Assembly (NCBI GenBank): GCA_916610825.1
Contig: OU744449.1
Location: 9,134,243-9,198,242 of the forward strand
DNA: 64,000 nucleotides
From: Haliclystus octoradiatus
Lineage: Eukaryota; Cnidaria; Staurozoa; Stauromedusae; Haliclystidae
Direction of reading: 5' to 3'
Shown: positions 12,373 through 26,100 of the stretch, one piece after another
Layout: each line of letters begins with the position of its first letter
How positions within the stretch are numbered: position 1 is the first letter of the stretch
Made by a program: the position numbers and the translations under genes
Notes under the pieces: model-generated
The model's input: only the letters and a program-made list of their open reading frames with translations
Told to the model about the DNA's origin: nothing
The model's database searches: none

Positions 12373-15300
12373 TCAAATCATAGGATCATTATTTGTTCCA
12401 CAAAATAAACGAGCAAGGCGCTTCCTATACATTCGAGAGTATAAAAGAAGTACAAGTCCCCATTTGAAAGTCATACCAGTCCACACACATACAATATAGT
12501 AACCACGGAGTTGGACACCTAAAATACAAAATAATACCTAAATTCAACCACCATTAATATAAATTAATTAATTTTATTAAAATCTCATAGCGATTAACAC
12601 ACTTGCCCTGCCCTGCAAAGAGGATTAAGTCAACTATGTAGAATCAGAATAGATTCATGAGTTTCTTGCCTGGTCAAGCATTTTTACTGACTGGATATTG
12701 CTGATGCTGGAACTGTTGTGGCTAGATCAGGGGTAACTTAAGGGCATACTACATTGCTGCTTTCATTTGTGTTGATTTGAAGAAACATGTGTGTAATGTG
12801 AACGACAAGTAACTTGTAAACATTTTAGAAACATAAATAGTGATAATAAATTATTATCATCAAACGACCCTATAAGGACTCAGACCTCATAAAAACCACT
12901 GCGCCATGACCAAAAAAAATTGATGAACCAAAAAAGTATTTAAACACGACCGGGGTATTCTCATGCGATCCACCCTAACAAGGTCAACTAATATAAATGG
13001 GTTTCTAATGGACCTAGCAAAGAGTGAAAAATGCAACCTAATGGATCCTCCGTAATCTAGTGCCGAGCCTGGTTTTTGGTATATGATGTCCTTGAGTTAC
13101 TCCTTTCTGCTAAATTGACTAACTTCAAGTCTCACAATAGAATATGATTAGCTCAGATGGCAGAGCAACCGAACTTCCGATCGGATCAAATCCGATCGAC
13201 TGCGGTTCAAATCCCCCGAAGGTCAACTCAGCCTCGACTTTATCTAAAACATCAAATGAGCACCATCTGAGGATGGTGGATAGAATAGTCCAGAGGGAAT
13301 TGCATTGTGAGTAGCTGTGGTGCATCATTGTGCACTGACAATGTGGAATTCCATAAAAGATGAACCATTTTTGAAAATTTTCAAGTTAATATTTTTCAAA
13401 TAAATTTGATATCTATGTGTTGGTACATGCTTCAATTTTTAGAATATGAAGCTTTTATTTTGTTCTCATAATTAATAAAAAATATTTGGAAGAAAAAAAA
13501 CTAGCACACACTGAAAATAGATTTGTCACGCGATGAAATCAACAAAAAATAAAACATAAATAATTCATATAAAATGATAAGAATAAAAATCAAAAACTAT
13601 TGATCCAATTGGAAGAAGAACTATTATTGATATAAATGAAAACTTTTTGTCAATAATTTAAAATAAAATAAAATGAAAGAGCTTTAATTCTCATGTCAGC
13701 CGTCCGTATTTTCGTTAGCCTACAGCAAAAATGATAAAAGTTGATATCAAAAAATATATGATCGCTGTAATAAAAATTACTTCTGTATTCATAGCATCTC
13801 CCGTAGAATACAATGGATGACGTTGTTATTTTCTTTGTAGTTGCCATAGAAACGTCAGAAATCAAGTTTTATTTTGCATATTTCCGTAACATTTTGCTGT
13901 TTGTTGTCATTCCATGCAGCTCCATGCTGTTTTTCCGAATGTAATTGAAGCCTGCGTAAATGTTAATGGGAGGAGAAAGTGATCATCATCAACAGCGGTC
14001 CTTCTGATATGGAAATGTTGAATGAATTTGTGCAAACATGGTGTCAACGCATCTATTGTTCTGTGGTAAATAACAACATACAGTCAATAGCGTGCGACAG
14101 CAGAGACATGTTTTGACTGTCGTCATCCAGCATGGTTTAAAATAGATATTTTTCATGAAGTCCATTGATTTAATTTGTTATTTCCATCTCAAGTCGTTGG
14201 TCTTAAACAATATCGAGTAAAACGTATTGTACTGAAAAATAGTTGAGATGCATTTATTATTTAGATGTGTTGAGAAGATGTAGTTTAAAACAATAATTTT
14301 GTTCAAACGAATATCTCCATGACATTGTATTTTCAGAGAAGAATTCCTGTTACAATATGCAAATATTTCCGTTACATTCATCACCTGCTTGTATCTTTTT
14401 TCTCCAAGATGTTTTTAATCAAATAAGTAAATGATTGGATAGACTATCTATTCATTACTTACCGTACTACCGTTATGTTTGATTTTTATTGTGCCCTCTA
14501 AATTCGCAGAGTTTTGCGATTATGACTTTGTGATTGGAAATTTGATCTTCTCTGCGTATTCCCGTTACAGGTATAACATCATTTACTGGCGATTCAATTT
14601 GGTAAATATATCATATTTTAATAGATGAGTCTATAGATCTTATTGAGATCTTTAAAATGAACATTGACTTTTCAGAAAAAGTAGTGTGATTATTTAAATT
14701 GAAGCGAAAAGGCTCCCCAAATCGTATTTCCGAGATTATGGAACTGCCCCATTCAAGACCTATCTGCCATGAAATATATTGAAATTGATCTGCAGTGTCA
14801 CGGCTGAGATCAATAAAGAGCTTTTAAAATCATTGCAATCAGCGAAAAAAGCCACTCCTCTAGAAATAGAGGAGTGGTACAGGTGCCTTTGGCAGGGCGA
14901 CATCTTCACCATTACTTAATTACTCAAGTCTAACAAAAATACTTTTATTGTTTCATAAGACTGTCAATAAGTGTATTACATAAATACCGGTCTAACCGAT
15001 TTAAGAGCTCGTACTTTTTTTCTAGAGATTGATAATTGCAATAAATAAATAAGTATTAAATAGAACTTGGTTGCTTCCTTACTTTGCCGACTGGAGACAA
15101 TTGAAAAGAGGTTTACTGATTGACTAAATCCTCAGAGATTCCCAGTATCACATCTCAAATAGGCCTACCTCATAGCCTACTAACAATTAAGGGCCGGTCT
15201 GCAGACAATGGCGCACTTCGCCGATATATCGGATGCGCAACAGCCATAAAAAGCCAGGTGCAAGTGCGCCAAGCAGCCATATTTCATAAAAAGTGCGCAA

Positions 15301-18300
15301 CCAAAATGAATATTTTACAATTTTTAATTTCAAACAGTCTTCAGGTAAACTCGAAGAGCACTGTTGTACTCAATTTTAATTTGAGATATTTTTCCCTCAG
15401 TTCTATTTTTTTATTCAAGTGAGATTCAACGAGCGTTCATGTTTCATGACCTTTCAATCTTTCATCAAGTCTGCTTGATCAATTAATTGTCATAGCAGCA
15501 TAGCCTGAAAAGAAGTAATGGCGCGTGACTTGAGATTTTCTTTGTTATTGTAATTATTCAAACACGCATGCAAAAGACGCCGGCTGTGAATATTTTGTCT
15601 GGTATGAGTGTCTGTTTTCGTATTTTATTTTGGCGAAAAGAGCATTTGATTTTGAAGAAAAGTTATCTAAAAAAATTTCTTGATACTTTGAAACAAGCAT
15701 ATTTAAAATTAATTTAAATAATCCAATACTTCATTTTACTATTCTTATGATCGATATTCTATTGATCAGTATCATATTCTCATCTCCACAAAACATTTCC
15801 GAGAATATTGAGAGCTTCCAAAACATTGAATGAATTCAAAAAAAAATTAAAAACACATCTATTTTGTATTGCGTGTGGTAATATCATATGGCAATAGCTA
15901 ATTAATCATCACTCCAGTTATTTTATTTTATTTTCTGTTTGACATCTCTAATTCTTAGGCTGTTGTCAATATATAAGCAGTAGTTTAATATTTTACTTTT
16001 AACATTGTAAATCACTTAGGGAAATGCTATAAATTTTTAATACAGTATTATCATTATTAGCCTATCTTTATAAATGGAGTTTATAATAATATAATATAAT
16101 ATGAGGTGAACACATGTATATGAGAGTGCTCAATTTTTGTTAAGACCGAGCATAATATAGAATAAACACAAAGATTTTTCCGTCTGATGAACGCAAAGTA
16201 AACGCGTGAAACTCAGAGTAACAGAAAAGGCTTTTGCCTCATCTTTGTGTGTTTATTCTAAATGGATTTTAAAAACAATTTGCAAGACAGATTATAAATT
16301 TTACTGAAAATTGAAATTCTTTATCATAAAAAATATAGAATAATATGATTACAATGTAAGTTGTTTGTCAAATGATATAAAATAGAATCGTCTGCTTTGC
16401 CAGTCCAATATGCTCCATGCATCAGCATATGGCTAGAATGGCTTCCTTCTTCCTTCTTCTTCTGGCTGTTGTAAAGTTTTGTAAAAATGTTTTGAGGTGC
16501 GCCATTATAAATTCAAAAATAAAAATAGCTCCGCTACGCACGGACTCATGGTGAATAATTCAATTATCAAAATAAACCAATGGAAATCAAATCCAATAGA
16601 ATATCAAATCAATCAAATCATCATGTAAAGAAAAATCAAATCAAATCAAATTCAAAAAAGTAAATCAATCCAATCGAATGATATAAAAATCAGATCAAAT
16701 AAAAAAATCAACTTCAATCAAATGAAAAAAATTATAACAATATCCAAATAATATAATAATATAAAGAAAAATATATCCAAATAATAAATCAAAGTAAAAA
16801 GAAAAAAAAACATTAGGCAGACCGAAGGAATTAAACCCCAGACCTCGTGCACCTAATGCGAACGCTTCACCACTAGACCATACCAAGATAACAACAAATG
16901 AAGTGATTTTCACTACTTACAATACAGGTGTGAATTGTAAATGACGTGCGAAATTGTCTCTTCTTAAGGTGATGTCGCAGCAGAATTAAAACATTTTAAT
17001 AAAACAAATAAAACCATGACGACTGGCTTAGCAGTTTGATGTAATAAATAACTTCAGAAAACAATACAAACAATAAATATATAATACTGTCTTGTCTAAG
17101 CCCCCAACCAAATGATGAATTGTCGGTTCAAAAGTTCTCATGGTCAAAACACAACAACAATTATCTTCGAAGTTTCACCTCAAATAGTGATGTTACAGAA
17201 CGATTAAAACCTTTCATTAACCATTTCAAATGACGAGAAGAAGAAAACAATCATAATAAATCAGTCAAGAAAACAAGTCAGTCAATAATAATAAGTCAAG
17301 AAGAAGAAAACAATCATGTGTTCTACCAATGAAGAGATAATCACGATGTAAACTAATCCAGGAGTATTAGAAAACATTTCATTTAATAATGCAATTGTAA
17401 TCTCGCTAAGCTGCGAGTCGGCCATCATGGCGGGCAATAGAAAAAAATTTTTGTCAAAAAAATTTGGCTAAAAATTTGGAATAATCACACAGCATGCCCA
17501 TTGTATTTTTAACAATAAAATAGTGTTTCTTGCGCAATCGTTTTTTGTTCGACCTTTGTTAGCACGCAAAGCAGTGTGTTGAACGTTATTTCAAAAGAAC
17601 AATAGATTTAGTCAAAAATGAAATGAAAACGTTTCCACCATGACAGCATAGACTCAATCGAATGATAAAAAAATCAGATCAAATAAAAAAATCAACTTCA
17701 ATCAAATAAAATAAATTATAACAATATCCAAATAATATAATAATATAAAGAAAATATATCCAAATAATATAATAATATAAATAATAAATCAAAGAAAAAA
17801 AGAAAAAAATCTTAATGCAGACTGATGGGATTGAACTCCAGACCCCGCGCGCCTTATGCAGACGCTCCACCACCAGACCATACCAAGATATAATAGATGA
17901 AGTGATTTTCACTAGGCTACTTATAATACAGGTGTGAGTTGTAAATGACGTGCGAAATTGTCTCTTCTTAAGCTGATGTCGCAGCAGAATTAAAACATTT
18001 TAATAAACCATATAAAACCATGGCGACTGGCTTAGCAGTTTGATGTAATAAATAACTTCAGAAAACAATACAAACAATAAATATATAATACTGTCTTGTC
18101 TAAGCCCCCAAACAAATGATGAATTGTTGGTTTGAAAGTTCTCATGGTCAAAACACAACAACAATTATCTTCGAAGTTTCACCTCAAATAGTGATGTTAC
18201 AGAACGATTAAAACCTTTCATTAACCATTTCAAATGACGAGAAGAAGAAAGCAATCATGTGTTCTACCAATGAAGAGATAATCACGATGTAAACTAATCC

Positions 18301-19517
18301 AGGAGTAATAGAAAACATTTCATTTAATAATGCAATTGTAATCTCGCTAAGCTGCGAGTCGGCCATCATGGCGGGCAATGGAAAAAAAATTTTGTCAAAA
18401 AAATTTGGCTAAAAATTTGGAATAATCACACAGCATGCCCATTGTATTTTTAACAATAAAATGGTGTTTCTTGCGCAATCGTTTTTTGTTTGACCTTTGT
18501 TAGCACGTAAAGCAGTATGTTGAACGTTATTTCGAAAGAACAATAGATTTAGTCAAAAATGAAATGAAAACGTTTCCACCATGACAGGATAAACTCAAGG
18601 TCACTTACGTAACCATGAGTCAAAAATGGGGTGCGCAGCTGCCATCATCTGCAGACTGGATTAAGGGCAACGCTAGCAATTTCTGGCCTATCTGCGGACT
18701 GGCAGTTTTCCATTTTTACAACAAGATCGTTTGGAAGAAATTCTTACTTGTTTTATAAATTAAAAATCAATCATTTTAGCAAAAATTTAGGACAAAAATG
18801 GAACAACAAACTCAGTTCTTAACAGAACAGCTGATTTCTGAAGCAAAAATTGCTCAGATCTGACTTGAGGACTTTGAAGTTGGTCAATCAAAACTTTGTA
18901 ATAGCAGTGCGATATTCTGAGATATAGAACCAATAGAACTAATGCCAGGAATGAAGATCAACCCTAACAACACTCTCATCAAGGTGACTCAATAACTGGT
19001 GTCACTGGCTTTTTAAAATTATCAAATTTTTTAAACCAAATTTTATCTGTAAACTTTTGAATCGTAAAAGACACAAAAAGAAATTAATTTGAATATACAT
19101 GCTATGCATACTGTTATCAGTTATTACCATTGTTGCTATTTATTATAAATATTATTAACACTCACCATGCTCATGTGTTGAAATTCCTTTGTACAAATAT
19201 GCAAAAAATCCAGCCAACCCAGCAATAAACCCAAGTAATCCACACCATGATAAACGCGTAAACGTTTCTAAATTTACCTTGCTTTCGATGTCTCTCCGCA
19301 CCATTATATGCATAGCAAATGTTATAGAAGCAACTACCCCACATACAGCACCCCAGGCAACACAGTGAAAGTTTTTAAATATGACAGAAAAGCAAACAAT
19401 CGCAATCAAAGCACATAAAACTCCAATCAACGAAAACGTTATTCGTAATGTTCCCCGCCAACCATAAACACCGTAGTCACTTCGATAAACTATGCCTCCT
19501 TTTTCGTCCTTGCCCAT
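12373..19517 (-). CDS. SLC48A1/HRG1-like heme transporter, 2 exons
   Basis: Four-pass membrane protein that exports heme from endolysosomes to the cytosol in known family members. Exon 1 is 19517-19166 and exon 2 is 12518-12373; the phase-1 junction agrees (CATG|GTGAGT donor, TTTTAG|GTG acceptor). Together they encode about 165 residues, against 146 in human. Hydrophobic segments lie near residues 26-47, 53-73, 89-112 and 123-145. Family landmarks visible are RITFSLIGVLC, WGAVCGV with a following AMHIM (His70), the LGFIAGLAGFFAYLYKGI helix, and in exon 2 the hallmark YYIVCVWTGMTFKWGLVLLLY followed by a basic YRKRLARLF tail. The intron is about 6.6 kb and full of repeats. The start is the only ATG before the first helix. 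It faces the METTL27-like gene. Confidence 0.87.
13140..13330 (+). mobile_element. SINE head fragment
   Basis: Same tRNA-derived family as 10988-11338, with better-preserved boxes (GATTAGCTCAGATGGCAGAG and GGTTCAAATC) and body (CATCTGAGGATGG, GAGGGAATTGCATTG). It stops before the hairpin tail. Confidence 0.7.
14755..14930 (+). mobile_element. SINE 3' fragment with hairpin tail
   Basis: Shares the segment ATTGATCTGCAGTGTCACGG with the full-length copy and ends with a perfect 11 bp hairpin capped by GAAA (CCACTCCTCTA-GAAA-TAGAGGAGTGG), then TACAGGTGCC and GGGCGACATC. It lacks the tRNA-like head. Confidence 0.7.
16813..16887 (-). mobile_element. tRNA-like SINE head, copy 1
   Basis: On the minus strand it reads TGGTCTAGTGGTGAAGCG (A-box-like) and GGGTTTAATTCC (B-box-like), followed downstream by an AT-rich tail. 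The acceptor stem does not pair as in a real tRNA, so this looks like a tRNA-derived SINE head, different from the family at 10988. Confidence 0.5.
17812..17887 (-). mobile_element. tRNA-like SINE head, copy 2
   Basis: Duplicate of the preceding element in the second tandem unit, with box-like segments TGGTCTGGTGGTGGAGCG and GGAGTTCAATCCC. It has diverged from copy 1 faster than the surrounding DNA. Confidence 0.5.
18599..19165 (-). other. SLC48A1 intron, proximal part
   Basis: Ordinary AT-rich intron between the tandem duplication and exon 1. It includes GTGCGCAGCTGCC and repeated TCTGC-GGACTGGC words. I see no gene. Confidence 0.5.
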
Positions 19518-20169
19518 TTTACTAGTGTATGTACAAGATACCTCAAAACACTCAAAAGAAGAGCAGAAATGTAGCAGCTTCTAGAAACTTGGGCAATGAT
19601 TTTTTTACGAAGTGTATAGCCGTCCGGTTACCAGACGGCATTTTCGCGATTATAGCCGTCCGGCACTGAATTTGCGCATGCGTGTGCTTTGCTTCGTGCC
19701 AGAATTTATTTAAGAACTTCAACCTGTTTGTCACGAAGTCACACAATTATTTGGAGGTTTCTTCGTTGGATTTGATGATTAAATACCTTGAAGATCTGAA
19801 ATATTGCGGTTCCCAAATAAAAGATAATCTGTTTAGTCTATAAAAATACTACAATACGTCGTTTTTTTATCGTTTGTGGGAATCAAACATTGTATCAAAT
19901 TCTAACTTGAGATCGAGATACACACGAAAGTGAGGTAGTTATTACGGGACAGAGTTCAAAGCTCCTTTTGCTAATCTTTTGCTGTGCTTTTACTAAAAAT
20001 AAGAAATTCAGTAAATGGATTATAGTAACTGAAGGCTGAAGCAAGGATAAGAGGATTTTTTCAATGTTAAAAAGTCCCATCACAGTGTCAGCTTGAACTT
20101 GGTATTTGAACTTAGACGTTGCGGTTGGATTCTACAGACGGTGATCCTGATTCCTGAGTGAGCAATTGG
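19518..20169. promoter_or_regulatory. Shared promoter region of SLC48A1 and the METTL27-like gene
   Basis: A 652 bp gap between two divergent start codons. It contains TGCGCATGCG (19673-19682), a strong match to the NRF1 site of housekeeping promoters, and two copies of ATAGCCGTCCGG about 38 bp apart (near 19615 and 19653). The layout suggests a bidirectional promoter. No TATA box is placed with confidence. Confidence 0.55.
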
Positions 20170-23100
20170 ATGTCTACTAATTTCGAATCAACGTATTTGG
20201 CAGATAAACCAAAAATAACAGACAATTCAACTTCGGAAGAAGTCAGAGAAATTTATGATAAATGGGCATCATGTTATGAAGAAGTAAGCACATTTTGTTT
20301 GTATATTTCCAAACATGGGGAAGGGAAGGGGTAGCCTAGGCCTAACCCTAGGCCTACTTTATTGAAACTTGCTTCTTGCTTGGCCACTGTAAACTTAGGG
20401 GGTTCCTAAATACCTAACTATGAATGGAAACTGGTAAGCAATTTTAACCTGTTTCGTCAGAGGTATATCCAGTAAAACCAGAATAGGCCTACCAGTCAAA
20501 TGCCCTGAGAGTCATGAGCACACGGAGGATTACAGGAGAAGGATTCAGCTGATTTTGTCATAAAGAATATCCCTTTGTTTTACTCTATTTCTGGGGGGAC
20601 TAGCCTCTATACTCTGGTATACGGGAACTTTCAAATATCTTTATAACTTTTTGACGCTTTTGCAATTTTTTCATCTTGCAAAACAAGTTACCCATGAAAT
20701 TTTTATTTTATTTTTTTTTTATTGAATCTGTCATTCATAAAAATATATTGTTTAGGGTATTTTTTTTCATTCTTTCGTTCATCCATTTAATTCAGAGCCA
20801 TCTATTTACAAGAGTTGGGACACGCTTTCATGTGCCGCTATCGTTTCTAATTGGACAGATGCCAGTCACGTGATTTTTGGACGCCATCTTTGTTCTCTCG
20901 GAAACAGGTTCTCGATCATTTTAAGTAAAACGCGCGAAAAAATACAATACAATATGGCTGAAAAAACAACATTCTCCTGCACGTGCGCACTGTTAAAAAC
21001 ATGCTCAGGTCCAGGCAAAAAGAAACAAAAACGGCATGAGTGTCCCAACTCTTGTAAATAGATGGCTCTGATTTAATTCGTTAAAAATGACAAGCAAAAA
21101 AAGGAGAGTGAAACTCTCACTAAAGTATGGCCTAGTTATAAACTAAATACAGATTTCTATATTTCAAGTCAGTTAGAAAATTTATGATACCGACAAGCTA
21201 CGTTTAAATACTTTGCTATATGAGGAAATGTTCACATCTGCAAGCTCTTTTGAATAATTAGAGGCTTTTGGATGTTACCAATAATTCAGGCAGAGAGCTC
21301 CAGCAGCAGGGTCGTCCCTAGTAGGCCTATTCATTCCTAGTATTCGTCCCTAGTATGGGGGTATTTGGGTGTCACACCCCCCTGGTTGGTTGGTCGGCAA
21401 ATCTTCCTAGAAATGTCTCCAGTCAGCAAAAGATTGAAAAACGGCAAAGGAATATTGTGATGTTCGCTTTCTAAGAGTAGAAATAAGAGATTTCTTTTTA
21501 TTATTGTCCATTTATTCATGTCCACACAAATCATGAATAGTGTAGGCCTATATAGAGACAATTATCTTCAACTTTTGGTGTTTGATCAGGAAAGACAAGA
21601 GAAATTTTGGGCCCAATGGGATTTCTTAAAAACATTGCCCAAAAATTTTTCCTCGCTACACTCATCAAGTATTCCGATGATGATTTTAGGTCAATGTACA
21701 ATTTACACACGCATTGCAAACCGTTGTATGACGTATTCACCTACATATACCGCACCTTAACTTGCTTCCAATGTACAGTTACGCATCTGGATCGGACTCA
21801 GGTGCAGTCGGCAAATTCATTACCCGACATCCAACCTGAAAGAAAATTTCTCAGGACGGCCCTATCTAGGAGAGAATTACTCTGCAACAGAATTTATTTC
21901 TTGTACATTCAGATGTTGCACATTACATTGGCATATGTATCAACGAATGGGGCCGCAAGGAATAATTTTCTATTTTCATTATGTGAAAAATTTTTATTGC
22001 CATTCTCAGTTCTCAGTGCCAAAGTTCCATTCGATTCACCCCGTTGAAGCGCAATGGATGTTATCCCTCGGCCCCCCAGGACTTTCTCTTTTGCTCTGAT
22101 TAGAAACATTAGCTGTAACCTGTACTATCAGTTAATAAAAACATCCGGAACGAGTCGGACTGTCTCAATGTTGGAAACATGTTAACTGCTGGGATAGATA
22201 TATAGCTAACAATAGGACATCTGACAGAACTGCATCTAGACGTTTGTGACCCAGAGTAATACCTTGCTATATCTATAGTGACCACATGTCCACTGTGGTC
22301 ACTCTAGAAGTGTCCAAAATAGGTTGCTCACAGACTCCTTGTGAATTGGAAACTCAGTAGGCCTAGATCAGTAGAGCATCTTTAAGCCTGTGGGTAGGCA
22401 ATGTTCAAAATAGTATTTTTCTAATAAATCACCCCTGTATATATTTGTATTACTAAGGCATATACCTACACAGGATTTCACAGCAGTTTGGATCCATGAG
22501 TTTGCTGACTCATCTGATCAAATTTTTGTTGTCTGTTTAGGATTTGAAAAATCATGGCTACACCGTTTGCGAATCATCTGCTAAAATTATTAATGACCTA
22601 GCTGACAAACTGTCAATCAATCGAACCGTTGATGTGATAGACGTGGGTGCTGGTACTGGATTGTTAGGTAGTCATTTGTCAAAGAAAGGATTTAATAATA
22701 TTACTGCATGTGATATGTCACAGCAAATGTTGAATGTTGCCGCAACAAAAAATGTATACAAGACATTTATATGCAGTAAGGTTGGTAATGGGGAAACTAT
22801 ACCAGTGGATGATCGATCGTTTGACATCGTAGCTTGTGTTGGATGTTTTGGAACTGGACATCTTCTTGCTGATGCCTTTACTGAATTAGTCAGAATTACA
22901 AAAACAGGTAAGGGTTTGCCAATATATCGAAGTACTAAACTGTTAGACAAAGTCATATGATACCATTATACCAACTAAACTGCCTTTAACCCAATTGCAA
23001 CACATCAAAGTTAATTTTCTCAAGTTAAAAGTTACACCTCCAAATAAAACATCACAAATATCTTCATTTGAAGGCATTAATATTGGATTCACATTTGTGT

Positions 23101-26100
23101 ATACTAGAATACCAGTTACACGCAATGCGTGTTGTAGAGGCTACATGCATATATTAGCTACATGCATGGGGGGCTATAACGTCACTTAATACATTATTCA
23201 AAGATTATTGATCGATATATGATTACCTATGATTAAAACTATAAAATCTATATACATTTACGCCATCTAGGTCTACAGAATTCGATTAAGAAACACAAAT
23301 ATCAAAAAAATGATTAATAGCAGTGTTTCAATCATATTAAATAACTTTTTTAGTTTTGTTATTATTTTATAGCCAAATAGCCATTATGCTTTGACCTTAA
23401 ATATTTGGCCTCCTTTTCATGAAAAGAGCACATGGATTAATTTAGAAAGTGAAAAGTGCAAACTGTTGAAATTAAAACAACAATTTTACATTATTAATTA
23501 GATTTTTATTATATCATTTTATATGTCTTGATGTTTATAATAAAGTTTACTTAAACTAACTACCTGTTTATGGTTTTTTGTGATGATCAAAACATTTTAA
23601 TTTCAACAAATCGCTATGGCATGGAGATAACAAATGAAAAGTTAAAGGAATCATCAAAGCAAACAGGGTAAAAGTGTTGCTATATATTTACAGTACAGTA
23701 CTAAAATGAAGACAAGAGCACAGCTAACTGAACAATGGAATTTATTAAAGGACTCATCCATAAAATTAACAATTGATGGTGAGCAGATTAATTATCTTCC
23801 TCTACCTGAAAACGAAAAAGTATGTGATACTATAGATTTAGTTGAGGAGTTTATAGAAGTCCTACAAAGAGAAAAAGAGACAGTCAACAGTGACTTAAAA
23901 AGATTTCTTGCTCGACTAAAGCTTAGAGTAATTCAAATTCAAAGGAAAACTGAACTAATATGTGAGTTAAATTATTTTAAAAAGGCTGAACTGCCAGCAA
24001 TGTGTATCGCACTTGTTGATGATAAAAGTGGCACATTGTCTGAGGTGAAAATTAATGTCTTGAAGCGAAGGCTACAAAATTGGAAGCATGACATAGAACT
24101 TCATGAAAGTAAATATGACAATTGCTACAAGTTATTATGTGAAATATGTGATGATAGACATTGGCCTGAAGAAACATCAATTATCGATATTTTAAATGCT
24201 GAAGAACAATTATTTGCTGAACCATTGTATACATGGTCTGTTTTTGGAGGAAATTTTATAGATGAAGACCTACTAGTAATTATTGAAAAACATGTAATTG
24301 CATTATATTCAATTGAAGATCCGCGTAATACCCATCAATGTATCAACAATTTGTTATCATTGGCAGAAAAAGGAGAAAACTTCACAGAAAGTAAAAGGAA
24401 TGATAATATTGCTGAACAATTCCATATTAATCCCATTTCAACGAATCAAAATCGTTATTTATCTCCAGATGGGAATGAGGTTAGATCTCCTTCTAATTTG
24501 TCAACTACATCAAGTATAGACAGTGCAGAATTAAATGCAATGCCAGCAGAAACAAAAGCAATCACCCTGAAGGCTAGAGGGGCTGTGAAATCGTTGAGAA
24601 GGTTAAAAAACCAATTGAAATCAGATCCAACTACTGCTAACGACAAATTGTTCAGAGCAAATGTTAATACTTTGAATAATGAGGTAACACATTGCGAATT
24701 GGAAATCAACCGGATTGAATTTCCGTCCGCAGAGGCAGAAAAATGGCTTGAAGAATGCTTAATTCTCATTGATGAACTGGGAAGAACATGCAAAGAAGCA
24801 GATGCAAGCAAAAGAGACAATGAGAAAAAATACAAGGAAATAGAATTAAACAGCAAAAATCTTGCAGAATTCAACGGAGAATATAGTAGTTATATAACAT
24901 GGAAAAAACAGATATTGGAAACACTAAATGACTCCAATAAACCCAAAAGATTATGGAAGATGATAATATCAAATTCATGTTTTAGAAGATTGCATGGTGC
25001 AGCATTGGTGATGGTCAATAGAGCAATAACTGAAACAACACAATGGGACAATTTCATTGATGAGCTCGATTCATCATTTGGAGAACCAAGCATGGTTTCA
25101 AACCATATGGCAAAAAGAATTGAGGAGATAAAGAGACCAACTGGAAATGGAGATCCATTAGCTGTGGAGATGATGAAGACTTTTCTAGCTATCAATACAG
25201 ATTTAGATGCCTGTCAAATAAAAGAAATGGTTATACAGAAAGGGCTAGTTGAGGAATCATTTGATAAGCTACCACCAGCTGTAAAAGATTATGTTTCAGA
25301 AAGAAAATATCTAAAGAAACCATTAGAAATTTGGGACTTGATTATTGAGGGTTTCACAACAAAGAAACATTATTTAATGGCAAACAGAGATACATATTAT
25401 ACTCTCAACAAAGGTAACTCTAACTCAAAGCTTCCTAATAAGAGAGAATACTATAATAATGCCTCAATGAAACACGTGGAAGCTGTAGATAGAATTGATG
25501 ATAGTACTGAACAACTATATGATCCATGTTATTTATGCAATGAAAAACATGCAGTATGGTCACGTGACTGCAAAAAATCAGGAAAAAACTTGACAAAAGA
25601 AAGATACGAAAAACTGAAGTTTATGAAAGTATGTTTAAGATGTGGAAAAAGAGAGGAGATATGTGGTGGAACCTGCAACGGGAAGTTTAGAAACAGAAAT
25701 GGGCAGCTAAAAATGTCTGACTGCAAGAAATGCAACAAACAACTCCACTTCAGATTGTGCAATTGTAATATTGCTGAAGAAAATGAAAACAACAGCAATT
25801 CAACTGGCAGTGTAAAGATATCCAAGAGCAGCATTGGGGACTCTATAGCTCAAACCGAAGAAGTGAAAATAATAGACCCCGAAACAAATGAAATATTTTA
25901 TGCAACCTTACAATACGATAGTGGATCACAAAGATCTTGGATTCAAGCAGACTGTGAATTGCCTGGAGACTACATTACCACAGAACATCTTAGAGTTCAA
26001 GGTTTTGCAGGAACTGTTTCAAACGAAAAAGATTTTGACGTATTTTCCTATATAATTGAGGTCAATGGTATCAAAAAGAAGATAGAGGTTACCAAATATG

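Larger units (their letters stand above)
12519..16670 (-). other. SLC48A1 intron, distal part
   Basis: Intronic DNA with two SINE fragments (13140-13330 and 14755-14930) and a near-palindrome at about 16158-16261 whose arms (TAGAATAAACACAAAGAT) differ by a 2-nt indel. The open frame at 15120-15422 spans sequence rich in GTGCGC words and has no family signature, so I do not call it a gene. Confidence 0.5.
16671..18598. repeat. Tandem duplication, ~984 bp period, two copies
   Basis: Copy 1 spans 16671-17654 and copy 2 spans 17655-18598. They are highly similar across long stretches such as GACTGGCTTAGCAGTTTGA and CTGCGAGTCGGCCATCATGG. Copy 1 carries an extra internal AGTCAAGAAGAAGAAAACAA-type duplication that is missing from copy 2. 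Each copy carries a tRNA-like segment on the minus strand near its start. No protein-coding frame is shared. The whole block lies inside the SLC48A1 intron. Confidence 0.85.

Noticed and set aside
15120-15422. 100-codon open frame in the SLC48A1 intron
   Set aside because: No homology pattern and repetitive GTGCGC words; it lies antisense in an intron.
21337-22109. Overlapping long frames on both strands in METTL27-like intron 1
   Set aside because: Both strands are open, composition is not protein-like, and no domain or splice signals support a gene.
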